A stretch of DNA of 32,333 nucleotides, taken from the NCBI RefSeq assembly GCF_001949145.1, contig NW_019091458.1:969120-1001452 (forward strand). Reading direction: 5' to 3'. The notes beneath the pieces were generated by a model. The model saw only the letters and a program-made list of their open reading frames with translations, did not search any database and was not told the origin of the DNA. The position numbers were made by a program, and so were the translations under genes. This document shows, in pieces, positions 30,401-32,333 of the stretch. Each line of letters starts with the position of its first letter. Within the stretch, counting starts at the first letter, position 1. Source of the stretch: Acanthaster planci. Its lineage: Eukaryota; Echinodermata; Asteroidea; Valvatida; Acanthasteridae.

Positions 30401-30878
30401 TTCCATTTTTGTAGCTTGTCCCTGTCCTAAAAGTTGAATTTTCTGGGTTGTCTGGAGTCTTTGAGTCTTGCAATCCTGATCCATCTAATGTTTTCAGCAA
30501 TACTAAGATGGTGCAGGTTGTGATGTCATAGGCAAGGTAAATAAGCAATAAAGGGGAAGCTGTATACGACTTTGGGGGAATTTCTTCGCAGAAGAGTGAG
30601 TCTGATTTATTTGTGCATCTTTTTCTGCATTCAAGATGAAGACAACCATCCTTAAATTAATATCTTTATCAACAACATAATTTACCATATGACTGACACT
30701 GGTAAAAAAGTAATGTCTTATCAAGAAGGTTTAAATCCCCAATTATACATTCTCACTTTAAGCATAGTCACTACTCACTAATTCCAAAAGCATCCTGATT
30801 GACCGATTGCCTCCCTGTTGAAACTGCTGTTGAAACTAACAAGGACACAATCAGGCCTACTGTATGTGCCAAGGCCAT
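274..30878 (-). CDS. Large secreted multidomain gene (KCP/NELL-like with pseudo-tyrosinase), 23 exons, 3' incomplete
   Basis: This is the whole gene; the exons are listed separately. Joining 23 exons gives 4777 nt with no frame break, about 1592 residues. Domains by residue: signal peptide 1-22, TSPN/LamG-like about 40-232, Ser/Thr-rich linker 235-325, coiled coil about 325-394, half VWC about 400-432, EGF 445-478, Kunitz 485-534, Cys-rich segment 535-600, half VWC about 605-640, tyrosinase fold 640-885, GY[D/N]xx repeats about 900-1052, linker to 1127, Cys-rich module 1128-1182, seven VWC repeats 1184-1591. TSPN, then coiled coil, then VWC is the order known from NELL and KCP, whose VWC domains bind BMP-type ligands outside the cell, so an extracellular matrix or signalling role is inferred. 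The tyrosinase fold and the Tyr-rich array are not part of those families as I know them. No stop codon lies in the window; further VWC exons probably lie to the left. Exon edges are my own splice-site choices, checked only by phase and domain continuity. Confidence 0.85.
451..1300 (-). other. Intron 22
   Basis: Between VWC exons 22 and 23. It holds the 879-1031 hairpin listed separately. The rest is unremarkable AT-rich sequence with no coding signal. Confidence 0.7.
879..1031. repeat. Hairpin/MITE-like inverted repeat, ~68-bp arms
   Basis: The left arm (879-947, tcacaatagtgtgcctcaaa... ending tcaaccc) and the right arm (964-1031) are reverse complements with only about nine differences plus a 1-nt gap over 68 bases, leaving a 16-base loop. 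Each arm carries a GGCCAATCACA box. The structure suggests a small foldback or MITE-type insertion in intron 22, or an intronic hairpin RNA. I saw no clear target-site duplication. Confidence 0.75.
1301..1474 (-). CDS. Exon 22: VWC repeat 6 (single exon)
   Basis: Residues 1476-1533: DCFYDERRRPNGEIFTSEDQ, CSRCLCSFGTVTC, then GECCPVCRG. Canonical ten-cysteine VWC. The open frame extends further upstream (to 1664), but that extension lacks domain character and the acceptor TGTGCAG at 1475 fits the phase. Donor GTTGGT. Symmetric phase 1-1, 174 bases, the same size as exon 21. Confidence 0.88.
1475..2072 (-). other. Intron 21
   Basis: No feature seen beyond splice sites; an open frame running from exon 22 into this interval is an accidental extension. 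Confidence 0.65.
2073..2246 (-). CDS. Exon 21: VWC repeat 5 (single exon)
   Basis: Residues 1418-1475: CVYNGIQYNNEERWISDDQC, QQCICQERVVTC, then PSQCCPLCTG. Ten cysteines in canonical order. Acceptor CTTTCAG, donor GTAAAA; phase 1 at both ends, making a symmetric VWC cassette of 174 bases. Confidence 0.88.
2247..2915 (-). other. Intron 20
   Basis: Non-coding sequence with no recognised repeat or gene. Confidence 0.65.
2916..3012 (-). CDS. Exon 20: VWC repeat 4, second half
   Basis: Residues 1386-1417: DSKVRCNPIACTRPPC, then LLGACCPECTD. It completes VWC4. Acceptor TTGGACAG; donor GTAAGT chosen so the exon ends in phase 1 like the other VWC ends, giving Lys at the junction with exon 21. Confidence 0.85.
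3013..3406 (-). other. Intron 19
   Basis: Splits VWC repeat 4 after its fourth cysteine. Nothing else seen. Confidence 0.65.
3407..3669 (-). CDS. Exon 19: complete VWC repeat 3 and first half of VWC repeat 4
   Basis: Residues 1298-1385. VWC3 is intact in one exon, from GCLYEGDQLYNGQSF through VCTICSCLQGSVVC to GECCPRC. It is followed directly by VWC4 C1-C4: GCVYEDVAFNSGDFF, then NPCLRCSCL. Both the intron inside VWC3 and the one between VWC3 and VWC4 are absent here, unlike repeats 1 and 2. Acceptor TTTTGTAG, donor GTGAGT, phase 1 in and 0 out. Confidence 0.88.
3670..4753 (-). other. Intron 18
   Basis: AT-rich intron between VWC repeats 2 and 3. Short open frames on both strands are without recognisable content. 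Confidence 0.65.
4754..4847 (-). CDS. Exon 18: VWC repeat 2, second half
   Basis: Residues 1267-1297: NGNRDCQPVPCSAPRC, then AEECCPTCDG. It completes the second VWC. Acceptor TCGCACAG, donor GTAATA, phase 1. Intron 17, only 120 bases, separates it from exon 17. Confidence 0.88.
4968..5047 (-). CDS. Exon 17: VWC repeat 2, first half
   Basis: Residues 1240-1266: DCLIRGVFIHNGGRVFDPDP, then CLICTCR. Same layout as exon 15, with Phe in place of the usual Trp before the DPDPC. Acceptor CTTTCAG, donor GTAGGT, phase 1 in and 0 out. Confidence 0.88.
5048..6410 (-). other. Intron 16
   Basis: Separates VWC repeats 1 and 2. Most of the second half is occupied by one copy of the ~380-bp dispersed repeat (5755-6140). 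A G-run (6231-6240) lies after it. Confidence 0.65.
5755..6140 (+). repeat. Dispersed repeat, copy 1
   Basis: Closely matches 15075-15470 in the same orientation. Best-conserved block: cttccatgagctacatctac onward through ttgaagcattgctgatgtag, then aataaatattcagggcttgt. This copy lacks about 20 bases present in copy 2 after 'gatttgagt' and about 16 bases after 'taacccat'. No long open frame, so probably a SINE or other non-autonomous element. Confidence 0.7.
6411..6504 (-). CDS. Exon 16: VWC repeat 1, second half
   Basis: Residues 1209-1239: SGSVNCRLDPCPVLRC, then PGQCCPACDG. It supplies C5 to C10, including the hallmark CC-P-x-C end, and completes a canonical VWC with exon 15. Acceptor TTTCAG, donor GTAAGA, phase 1. 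Too short to appear as an obvious open frame; found by domain continuation. Confidence 0.88.
6505..7627 (-). other. Intron 15
   Basis: Splits VWC repeat 1 after its fourth cysteine. It contains a degraded SINE-like copy (6985-7060) and C-rich/G-rich low-complexity patches around 7270-7300 and 7490-7570. Confidence 0.65.
6985..7060 (+). repeat. SINE-like repeat, degraded copy
   Basis: Shares with 15998-16060 the pattern acaggt-ccca-tgtactc, ggagagaggaaa and aagtgacttgc. Sequences of this kind ('...ggagagaggcaa...aagtgncttgcccaagg') are abundant in many marine invertebrate genomes. Copy limits are approximate. Confidence 0.45.
7628..7704 (-). CDS. Exon 15: VWC repeat 1, first half
   Basis: Residues 1183-1208: DCLNGTTTHADGSTWQPDPC then TTCMCN. 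This holds C1 to C4 of the ten-cysteine VWC fold, including the conserved W-x-x-D-P-C. Acceptor CTGTTAG, donor GTAAGT. The exon starts in phase 1 and stops in phase 0 just after the fourth Cys. Confidence 0.88.
7705..8297 (-). other. Intron 14
   Basis: No recognised feature. Confidence 0.65.
8298..8461 (-). CDS. Exon 14: Cys-rich module with a partial VWC pattern
   Basis: Residues 1128-1182. SCVCDTSNVVCPVNPCDTLC follows the middle of a VWC (C-x-C, C5, C6, C7) but lacks the first two and the last cysteines. It is followed by HPNAVCFYNFCGTC and WYENGQEVNC, a cysteine motif I recognise as recurrent in extracellular proteins but cannot name securely. The acceptor TTTTTAGCCAG was picked because it is the only nearby AG that fits the incoming phase 2; an alternative two bases off would break the frame. 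Donor GTATAT, phase 1. Confidence 0.75.
8462..9512 (-). other. Intron 13
   Basis: Phase-2 intron that closes the tyrosinase/GY cassette. It contains a short tacatgtacatgtacc run near 8872 and otherwise nothing recognised. Confidence 0.65.
9513..9987 (-). CDS. Exon 13: main GY[D/N] repeat block and C-terminal part of the cassette
   Basis: Residues 970-1127. The first 80 residues are nearly perfect pentapeptides (GFNRD, GFNIF, GYNIY, GYDRY, GYNEK, GYSAQ, GYDRN and more), with roughly one Tyr or Phe every five residues; the DNA shows a 15-base periodicity. After GMDSF the sequence changes to a non-repetitive segment (YDGPFVLVISAQLDELLFQQ, later VTHTCPHP and WFEQTW) of unknown function, with two cysteines that could pair. 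The long open frame on the opposite strand here (9578-10024) is only a mirror of the repeat. Acceptor TTCACAG, phase 1; donor GTACCA, phase 2. Confidence 0.85.
10184..10338 (-). CDS. Exon 12: Gly-Tyr-Asp/Asn pentapeptide repeats
   Basis: Residues 918-969. Repeats of the form G-[Y/F]-[D/N]-x-x: GYNVE, GYNIY, then a degenerate stretch with REYDERGLYTYG, then EGYDRSGHDQFGFNKYGFDR. Charged and aromatic, with no cysteine. Acceptor ATTCTAG, phase 2; donor GTAAGAG, phase 1. Intron 12 interrupts the array with a split Gly codon. Confidence 0.85.
10339..10746 (-). other. Intron 11
   Basis: Lies within the GY repeat array. No feature seen. Confidence 0.65.
10747..11360 (-). CDS. Exon 11: tyrosinase fold, CuB half with no copper ligands, then start of GY repeats
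   Basis: Residues 714-917. Landmarks of the family are clear: IALPYYDFTTDVSD (usual LPYWDW), AIIWQPNYFGGDG, EDHPF and a cysteine-containing segment, then VFNYIGG and APYDPVFYALQSYVDMIFWR. The usual CuB histidines are replaced: H-N-x-V-H before W/Y-x-G-G reads M804...F808, and the D-P-x-F-x-x-H-H reads DPVFYALQ, so L829 and Q830 stand where the two His belong. The fold probably persists, because Asp823, Pro824, Asp834 and the aromatic core are kept, but type-3 copper catalysis should not. The exon ends with the first four pentapeptides (GYDSE, GYDRS, GFNRQ, GFDR). Acceptor TTGCAG; donor GTATGC, phase 2. Confidence 0.9.
11361..12686 (-). other. Intron 10, with an unexplained 113-codon open frame
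   Basis: Separates the CuA and CuB halves of the tyrosinase fold. It contains a minus-strand open frame at 11965-12306 (starts MNGVLEQVMNGQGYVKTKKF, includes QILQLFEDHSEDECETDQ) that I do not recognise. It has no matching splice phases for inclusion in the gene and a stop just before its ATG. It may be chance or a remnant of an inserted element. Confidence 0.5.
12687..12906 (-). CDS. Exon 10: tyrosinase fold, CuA half, missing a copper ligand
   Basis: Residues 640-713. The opening RKELRDMTRDELDRFQAAV is the typical start of animal and bacterial tyrosinases (V-R-R-x-x-R-D-L-T-x-x-E). The CuA signature is recognisable as NNIPAYLIWHRVFLRQMERR: Y-L-x-W-H-R-x-x-L-x-x-x-E. H701 of WHR remains, but the ligand normally nine residues earlier is N692. 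One further His, H687, may or may not equal the first CuA ligand. Acceptor CCCCTAG, phase 2 in; donor GTTCAG, phase 0 out. Confidence 0.9.
12907..14290 (-). other. Intron 9, containing an assembly gap
   Basis: Phase-2 intron opening the tyrosinase/GY cassette. Its 5' half is largely the run of N. The visible part has no coding pattern. Confidence 0.65.
13859..14218. other. Assembly gap (360 N)
   Basis: All bases are N. Open frames that cross it are meaningless. The true length is unknown. Confidence 0.98.
14291..14511 (-). CDS. Exon 9: Cys-rich spacer and half VWC leading into the tyrosinase fold
   Basis: Residues 567-639 plus two bases. The first part (TLAMGQCRQLNIFTPSAN and on to RLCDEVSC) is unrecognised. 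The end is the first subdomain of a VWC: DGCVFMDSTYAIGQSFRTHC then QECRCMPEGRLNC, that is C1, C2-x-x-C3-x-C4 and C5. The remainder of the VWC is replaced by the tyrosinase domain in the next exon. Donor GTTTGT, phase 2. The assembly gap lies 72 bases downstream of this donor, but the phase agrees with exon 10, so no missing exon is required. Confidence 0.8.
14512..15589 (-). other. Intron 8
   Basis: Largely occupied by copy 2 of the dispersed repeat (15075-15470). The remainder has no recognised feature. Confidence 0.65.
15075..15470 (+). repeat. Dispersed repeat, copy 2
   Basis: Direct-orientation partner of 5755-6140, about 9.3 kb away in another intron of the same gene. It is the longer copy, with two short internal segments missing from copy 1. 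No coding capacity. Confidence 0.7.
15590..15741 (-). CDS. Exon 8: second part of Kunitz domain and a Cys-containing spacer
   Basis: Residues 516-566. It completes the Kunitz domain with C517, C530 and C534; spacing 12 and 3 residues is canonical. Only six residues separate the third and fourth cysteines (C510 and C517) instead of seven. After the domain comes MVGACCYRTYMRG and a stretch with LLPGHNCE that I do not recognise. Acceptor CATGCAG, donor GTAAGA, ends in phase 0. Confidence 0.8.
15742..16857 (-). other. Intron 7
   Basis: Phase-1 intron inside the Kunitz domain, between its Gly and fourth Cys. It contains a SINE-like repeat at 15998-16135; nothing else recognised. Confidence 0.65.
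15998..16135 (+). repeat. SINE-like repeat
   Basis: Contains tgtactctcagatggagaga and aagtgacttgcccaaggtca followed by a cca-acca-ctacgctaca tail. Same family as the degraded copy at 6985-7060. The family name cannot be given from the sequence alone. Confidence 0.55.
16858..17125 (-). CDS. Exon 7: truncated VWC tail, EGF domain, first part of Kunitz domain
   Basis: Residues 427-515. It opens with QGQPLC, the start of the second VWC subdomain, but the rest of that VWC (the CC-x-x-C end) is missing. Next is an EGF domain, C445 to C478, with NPCMNSGTC and YSCLCPPGCGGDHC; a Cys replaces the usual aromatic in the PPGY/F position. A Kunitz domain starts at C485: 8 residues to C494, 15 to C510. Acceptor CTTACAG, donor GTGAGA, ends in phase 1 between the Kunitz Gly and its fourth Cys. 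Confidence 0.85.
17980..18190 (+). mobile_element. Possible LTR fragment with core promoter and primer-binding-like site
   Basis: A TATAAAAGG box at 18106 is followed 27 bases later by TCATTC (18131-18136), a good initiator. Further on, 'gaaca' then gttggcgcgacgtct (from 18171) resembles the end of an LTR followed by the TGGCGC-type primer-binding site of Ty3/gypsy-like elements. GC content here is above that of the surrounding intron. No gag or pol reading frame follows and I could not find a second LTR, so it would be a solo or decayed remnant. The left boundary is a guess. Confidence 0.35.
18106..18136 (+). promoter_or_regulatory. TATA box plus initiator
   Basis: TATAAAAG (18106-18113) and TCATTC (18131-18136), spaced as in animal RNA polymerase II core promoters. 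It points to the plus strand, against the host gene, and probably belongs to the insertion around it. Confidence 0.5.
19044..19186. repeat. Foldback element with 29-bp arms
   Basis: The arm gggaataaatatgtgcttag at 19044 continues to ccggtctta at 19072, and its reverse complement lies at 19158-19186 with one mismatch. An inner pair (ggtcttac / ctggtcttaaag) suggests nested symmetry. It ends 27 bases from the weak donor of exon 6. Probably a MITE. Confidence 0.75.
19213..19347 (-). CDS. Exon 6: end of coiled coil and first half of a VWC
   Basis: Residues 382-426. It begins with the last heptads (VSSMEIRLAKRE), then MCECRQMSC, cysteines placed where thrombospondin-type proteins form interchain disulfides. 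It then enters a VWC: CIYDNQEYQEGQAWQPDPC followed by TVCYCQ, which gives C1 and the C-x-x-C-x-C core. The donor, CAG|GTCACC, is poor, but it falls at exactly the same structural point as the internal introns of the later VWC exons, which supports it. Phase 0 at both ends. Confidence 0.75.
19348..19677 (-). other. Intron 5
   Basis: Short intron within the coiled coil. No feature seen. Confidence 0.65.
19678..19799 (-). CDS. Exon 5: coiled-coil oligomerisation segment
   Basis: Residues 341-381, including LSVLTLQEERILELERIVEE and then MSSMMGMLKSQ. Hydrophobic residues recur with heptad spacing and there is no proline after the first two residues of the exon. NELL and thrombospondin proteins have a coiled coil at this same place, between the TSPN head and the first VWC, which drives trimers or pentamers. 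Acceptor AATAG (start in phase 1) and donor GTACAG (phase 0). Confidence 0.8.
19800..21859 (-). other. Intron 4
   Basis: Non-coding sequence between the Ser/Thr-rich linker and the coiled coil. Contains an acatgtacatgta run near 19848. No other feature recognised. Confidence 0.65.
21860..22177 (-). CDS. Exon 4: Ser/Thr/Asn-rich mucin-like linker
   Basis: Residues 235-340. Low-complexity sequence rich in Ser, Thr, Asn, Ala and Pro, for example HTNPTANATTSTTLNTSSD, with N-glycosylation sequons (NAT, NTS) and many possible O-glycosylation sites. It ends with a helical, charged stretch (AAYDQLIQGLQDARAAQ) that looks like the start of the coiled coil. Acceptor TTTGTAG and donor GTTTGT; phase 1 at both ends, so the exon is symmetric and could be skipped without a frameshift. 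Extended glycosylated stalks between a TSPN head and a coiled coil are reasonable for an oligomeric matrix protein. Confidence 0.75.
22178..25899 (-). other. Intron 3
   Basis: The largest intron. It contains the foldback element at about 23145-23640. The stretch 24240-25830 is very AT-rich with simple A/T runs. Short open frames on both strands show no recognisable protein. Confidence 0.65.
23145..23640. mobile_element. Large foldback / MITE-type element with long diverged inverted repeats
   Basis: Sequence from about 23145 to 23370 matches the reverse complement of about 23435-23640. Clear blocks: tttcctgtgggaag...ttgacttcct (23250 onward) against aggaagtcaa...cttcccacaggaaa (23523 onward), ccctacatttta against taaaatgtagg, and outermost ctacatgta against tacatgtag. 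The arms have many small differences, so it is old. No transposase frame. Outer limits are approximate. Confidence 0.7.
25900..25972 (-). CDS. Exon 3: last strand of the TSPN domain
   Basis: Residues 211-234, GWIEDFWLYPSELTQMPWTC and onward. This matches the closing strand of TSPN domains (F-x-G-x-I-x-D-L/F-x-L-Y), which is usually followed by a Cys-Pro. Acceptor TTTCAG and donor GTAGTT flank it. Phase 0 in and phase 1 out both agree with the neighbours. It is a short exon, found only by extending the domain across the intron. Confidence 0.8.
27700..28570 (+). mobile_element. Mariner-like DNA transposon remnant with ~270-bp terminal inverted repeats
   Basis: Both ends read inward (C/T)AGGGTGTCCACATAAAAAGT, and the match continues for about 270 bases: arms 27700-27969 and 28301-28570. 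TA dinucleotides flank each end (27698-27699 and 28571-28572), as expected for Tc1/mariner insertions. The 330-base centre encodes a decayed transposase C terminus. Arms differ at scattered sites, so it is not recent. It cannot move by itself. Confidence 0.85.
28084..28238 (+). pseudogene. Mariner-type transposase C-terminal fragment
   Basis: In one frame it reads IEEDVNNLGQDLGMIRRAVR and then SMFRRCQMCIDGNGGHVGDL. R-R-C-x-x-C-I-x-x-N-G-G-H is the usual last motif of mariner-family transposases from invertebrates. The catalytic DDE/DDD part and DNA-binding domain are absent, and there is no start context. It lies between the inverted repeats of the element. Confidence 0.7.
28571..28590. repeat. 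TA/CATA simple repeat between transposon and splice donor
   Basis: The (ta)5 run then catacatata directly follows the element's right end and separates it from the exon 2 donor (28595-28591). Confidence 0.8.
28596..29125 (-). CDS. Exon 2: thrombospondin N-terminal / laminin-G-like domain
   Basis: Residues 34-210. The acceptor is TTTTGTAG before 29125 and the donor GTAAGT starts at 28595. The translation shows the alternating beta-strand pattern of a TSPN/LamG jelly roll: LSLVIIAKQV, LLTISTSDNSPLLML, GILRLKYRT, then EWAQVGIVLLGTRMKIY followed by a Cys and the strand EPIVYVLQGLKG. NELL and KCP proteins carry the same domain first, where it binds heparin or partner proteins. The exon ends in phase 0 inside the domain, and the last strand comes from exon 3. 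No enzymatic motif is present. Assignment to TSPN rather than a generic LamG rests on order and on the exon 3 sequence. Confidence 0.8.
29126..30778 (-). other. Intron 1
   Basis: Between the signal-peptide exon and the TSPN exon. Nothing recognised apart from a pair of short near-repeats (aaatttatgttaacgtgt at 30126 and aaattatgttaacatgtttt at 30176). Confidence 0.65.
30779..30878 (-). CDS. Exon 1: initiator Met and signal peptide
   Basis: Residues 1-33 plus one base. The ATG at 30878-30876 opens a classical signal peptide, MALAHTVGLIVSLLVSTAVS, with a hydrophobic core of about 14 residues and small residues before a likely cleavage near residue 20-22. The donor is GTGAGT at 30778. The exon ends in phase 1, and the split codon completes as Asn with exon 2. 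The start was chosen because it places the signal peptide at the N terminus of a protein whose later domains are all extracellular. 5' UTR probably continues to about 30962, where TTTCTGGTTCAG could be a splice acceptor. Confidence 0.8.
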
Positions 30879-31700
30879 CTTGGAGCTGCTGTTTCTTTTA
30901 CACTTCCCTTGATTTGTGATAAGCTAGTCTCAACAGCATCATCCTCAGAGAAATTCAGACCTGAACCAGAAATTGTACAAATCAGTGAAAAATGGAAGAG
31001 CATGTCAGTTGTAGCCTATTTTATTTTAGATTATGTGACAATAAAAAAATTAATAATTAGCAACCTCTTTTTAAATGTAAAATGGGGAGGTTAGTTTGTG
31101 TGCATAACTTGTTGCAACAAGTGGGATGTACAAAAAATCTGAAGTTACAATCAGTTTTAAAAACTGATAGCACAATGAAATATTTATTTCTTAGAAATTC
31201 AAGGCACAGGATTTGAATTCATTTAAATATTTCCTAGGATTATTATAGGATCCCTGTACTTTTCTGGTTGTTTTTTTAATTTCTTGCAGTGTAGCACTCA
31301 CTAGCAGTGCACAAATGATCTTTGTGGTCTTGTTCGTATAATGGCACTTTTTCAATCATTTTGTGAAGGATTTGAGGGAAAACGATAACTTTTTACTAAT
31401 TGAAGATGTGGTAAAATGATGAACTACATTTTCTAATGCATTGTTACATAGGAACAGGATTCTCAAGTAAGTTTTACCAATACCCGTTGATTAATGATGT
31501 ACACAGAACAGAATACAAACTGACTCATGTTTCATTGTCCAATTTTTAAAATAGAAACTAAGGTAAGGAGTTAATCACACACTTGAAATTTATGATGCTT
31601 AAAAATTGTAACTAATCCCATTTTTTTTCTTGATACCCTTCCTTGTTCTTAAATGTTTATACGCCTAGGCAACGGCGAGAATGATCTCCAGATATGTAAT
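30879..31700 (-). other. 5' region of the gene: probable 5' UTR, then AT-rich intron or flank
   Basis: Directly upstream of the ATG on the minus strand. A plausible splice acceptor, TTTCTGGTTCAG, ends at about 30963, which would make 30879-30962 untranslated sequence joined to an upstream exon. The rest is AT-rich with no coding signal. Confidence 0.4.
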
Positions 31701-32030
31701 CTGGGGAGTCTTAAATTGAAATCACAGAAAAGCTTCTGCACACGTATTATCGGACTTTTCAACAAGGGCCGAGACTGAAGTGGCTATTCCGGCAGAATTG
31801 GCCATTTCTACAACGGCCAATAAGGCAACTGCTGGGCAGACATTCCACCCTTGCGCTTTGCCTCTCGGCATTCTACTCCAGTGCGGGGCCACGGCCACTA
31901 GTGCGGCACAGCTCTCTCGAAAACAAATTCCTCGTCTCTTTCTCAAAGAACAGAGACAAGTTTGCAAAGTTTATACGATGAAAAGTGTAATGGCTGTCAT
32001 GTGTACAGTGAAAAAACTACACTTCCTTAC

Positions 32031-32333
32031 CTTGAAAGAAAACTCGGTAGGGAAACTCGGTCAGTTGGCTCAGCTAAGTGCAGAGACTCATTTTCCTACG
32101 TGCACCACCACAATAATGCACTTGCAGTGCCAATATGCGTGCAAACGAGCGACGCTCACAAGCAGCGGCACCACTTACTGTCTCGTAAAACGCAATGAGT
32201 GTGTGCACGTACACTGTACGTACCTGTGATGGGCAAACTTCTGATCTTTTTTAAGTTAAGGAAATATGAATGGAGGGCGCTATTTAACTTTCTCAGACTC
32301 GAGTCGTCTGGCCGCTTGGCTTTTGGAATGGTA
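32031..32333 (-). promoter_or_regulatory. Candidate promoter and non-coding first exon
   Basis: The sequence from about 31670 onward is richer in CpG than the rest of the window. On the minus strand TTTCAAG|GTAAGGAAG at 32031 is a strong splice donor, and CA|GTAAGTGG near 32178 is another. With the acceptor near 30963 this would give a 5' UTR exon upstream of the signal-peptide exon. No TATA box is obvious. Open frames on both strands at 31722-32229 have no recognisable content. Confidence 0.3.

Noticed and set aside
31780-32229. 149-codon plus-strand open frame and an overlapping antisense frame at 31722-31967
   Set aside because: CpG-richer sequence lowers stop frequency on both strands; neither product shows a domain, signal peptide or splice structure. 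More likely promoter/5' region.
1-32333. tRNA, rRNA, CRISPR array, bacterial operon or ribosome-binding signals
   Set aside because: None seen. The split gene structure is eukaryotic, and no tRNA B-box type sequence in a cloverleaf context was found by eye.

Overview
This window is eukaryotic genomic DNA, most likely from a marine invertebrate. Evidence for that is the single large gene split by GT-AG introns, the multidomain extracellular protein it encodes, an AT-rich intron background, many short TACATGTACATGTA-type runs, and dispersed non-coding repeats. A deuterostome (echinoderm, hemichordate or cephalochordate) fits the domain mix and the repeat style, but the sequence alone does not settle this.

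Almost everything coding lies on the minus strand and belongs to one gene. I could chain 23 coding exons from an initiator ATG with a signal peptide (30878) to a last visible exon ending at 274, and all 22 internal junctions agree in reading phase. The visible coding sequence is 4777 nt (about 1592 residues). The 3' end runs off the left edge of the window. In order, the protein has a signal peptide, a thrombospondin-N/laminin-G-like domain, a Ser/Thr/Asn-rich linker, a coiled coil followed by cysteines, a half VWC, an EGF, a Kunitz domain, a cysteine-rich segment, a second half VWC, a complete tyrosinase fold, about 30 Gly-Tyr/Phe-Asp/Asn pentapeptides, a cysteine-rich module, and then at least seven VWC repeats. 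The front and back ends look like NELL or kielin/chordin-like (KCP) proteins, which are secreted, oligomeric binders of BMP/TGF-beta-type ligands. The middle is unlike any KCP or NELL protein I know.

The most interesting feature is the tyrosinase domain. The fold landmarks are preserved, but most copper-ligating histidines are gone: one CuA ligand position and all three CuB positions are Asn, Met, Phe and Leu. It therefore looks like a pseudo-enzyme. It is fused directly to the tyrosine-rich pentapeptide array, and the two together form a four-exon cassette bounded by phase-2 introns on both sides. Skipping the cassette would keep the frame.

The introns carry mobile and repetitive DNA: a mariner-like element with roughly 270-bp terminal inverted repeats and a decayed transposase tail, inserted 20 bp from a splice donor (27700-28570); a large foldback element (about 23145-23640); two smaller hairpins (879-1031, 19044-19186); a pair of direct repeats of about 380 bp (5755-6140, 15075-15470); two copies of a SINE-like repeat; and an LTR/promoter-like segment (about 17980-18190). 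A 360-base assembly gap (13859-14218) lies inside intron 9. The far right end (31700-32333) is CpG-richer and may hold the promoter and a non-coding first exon.
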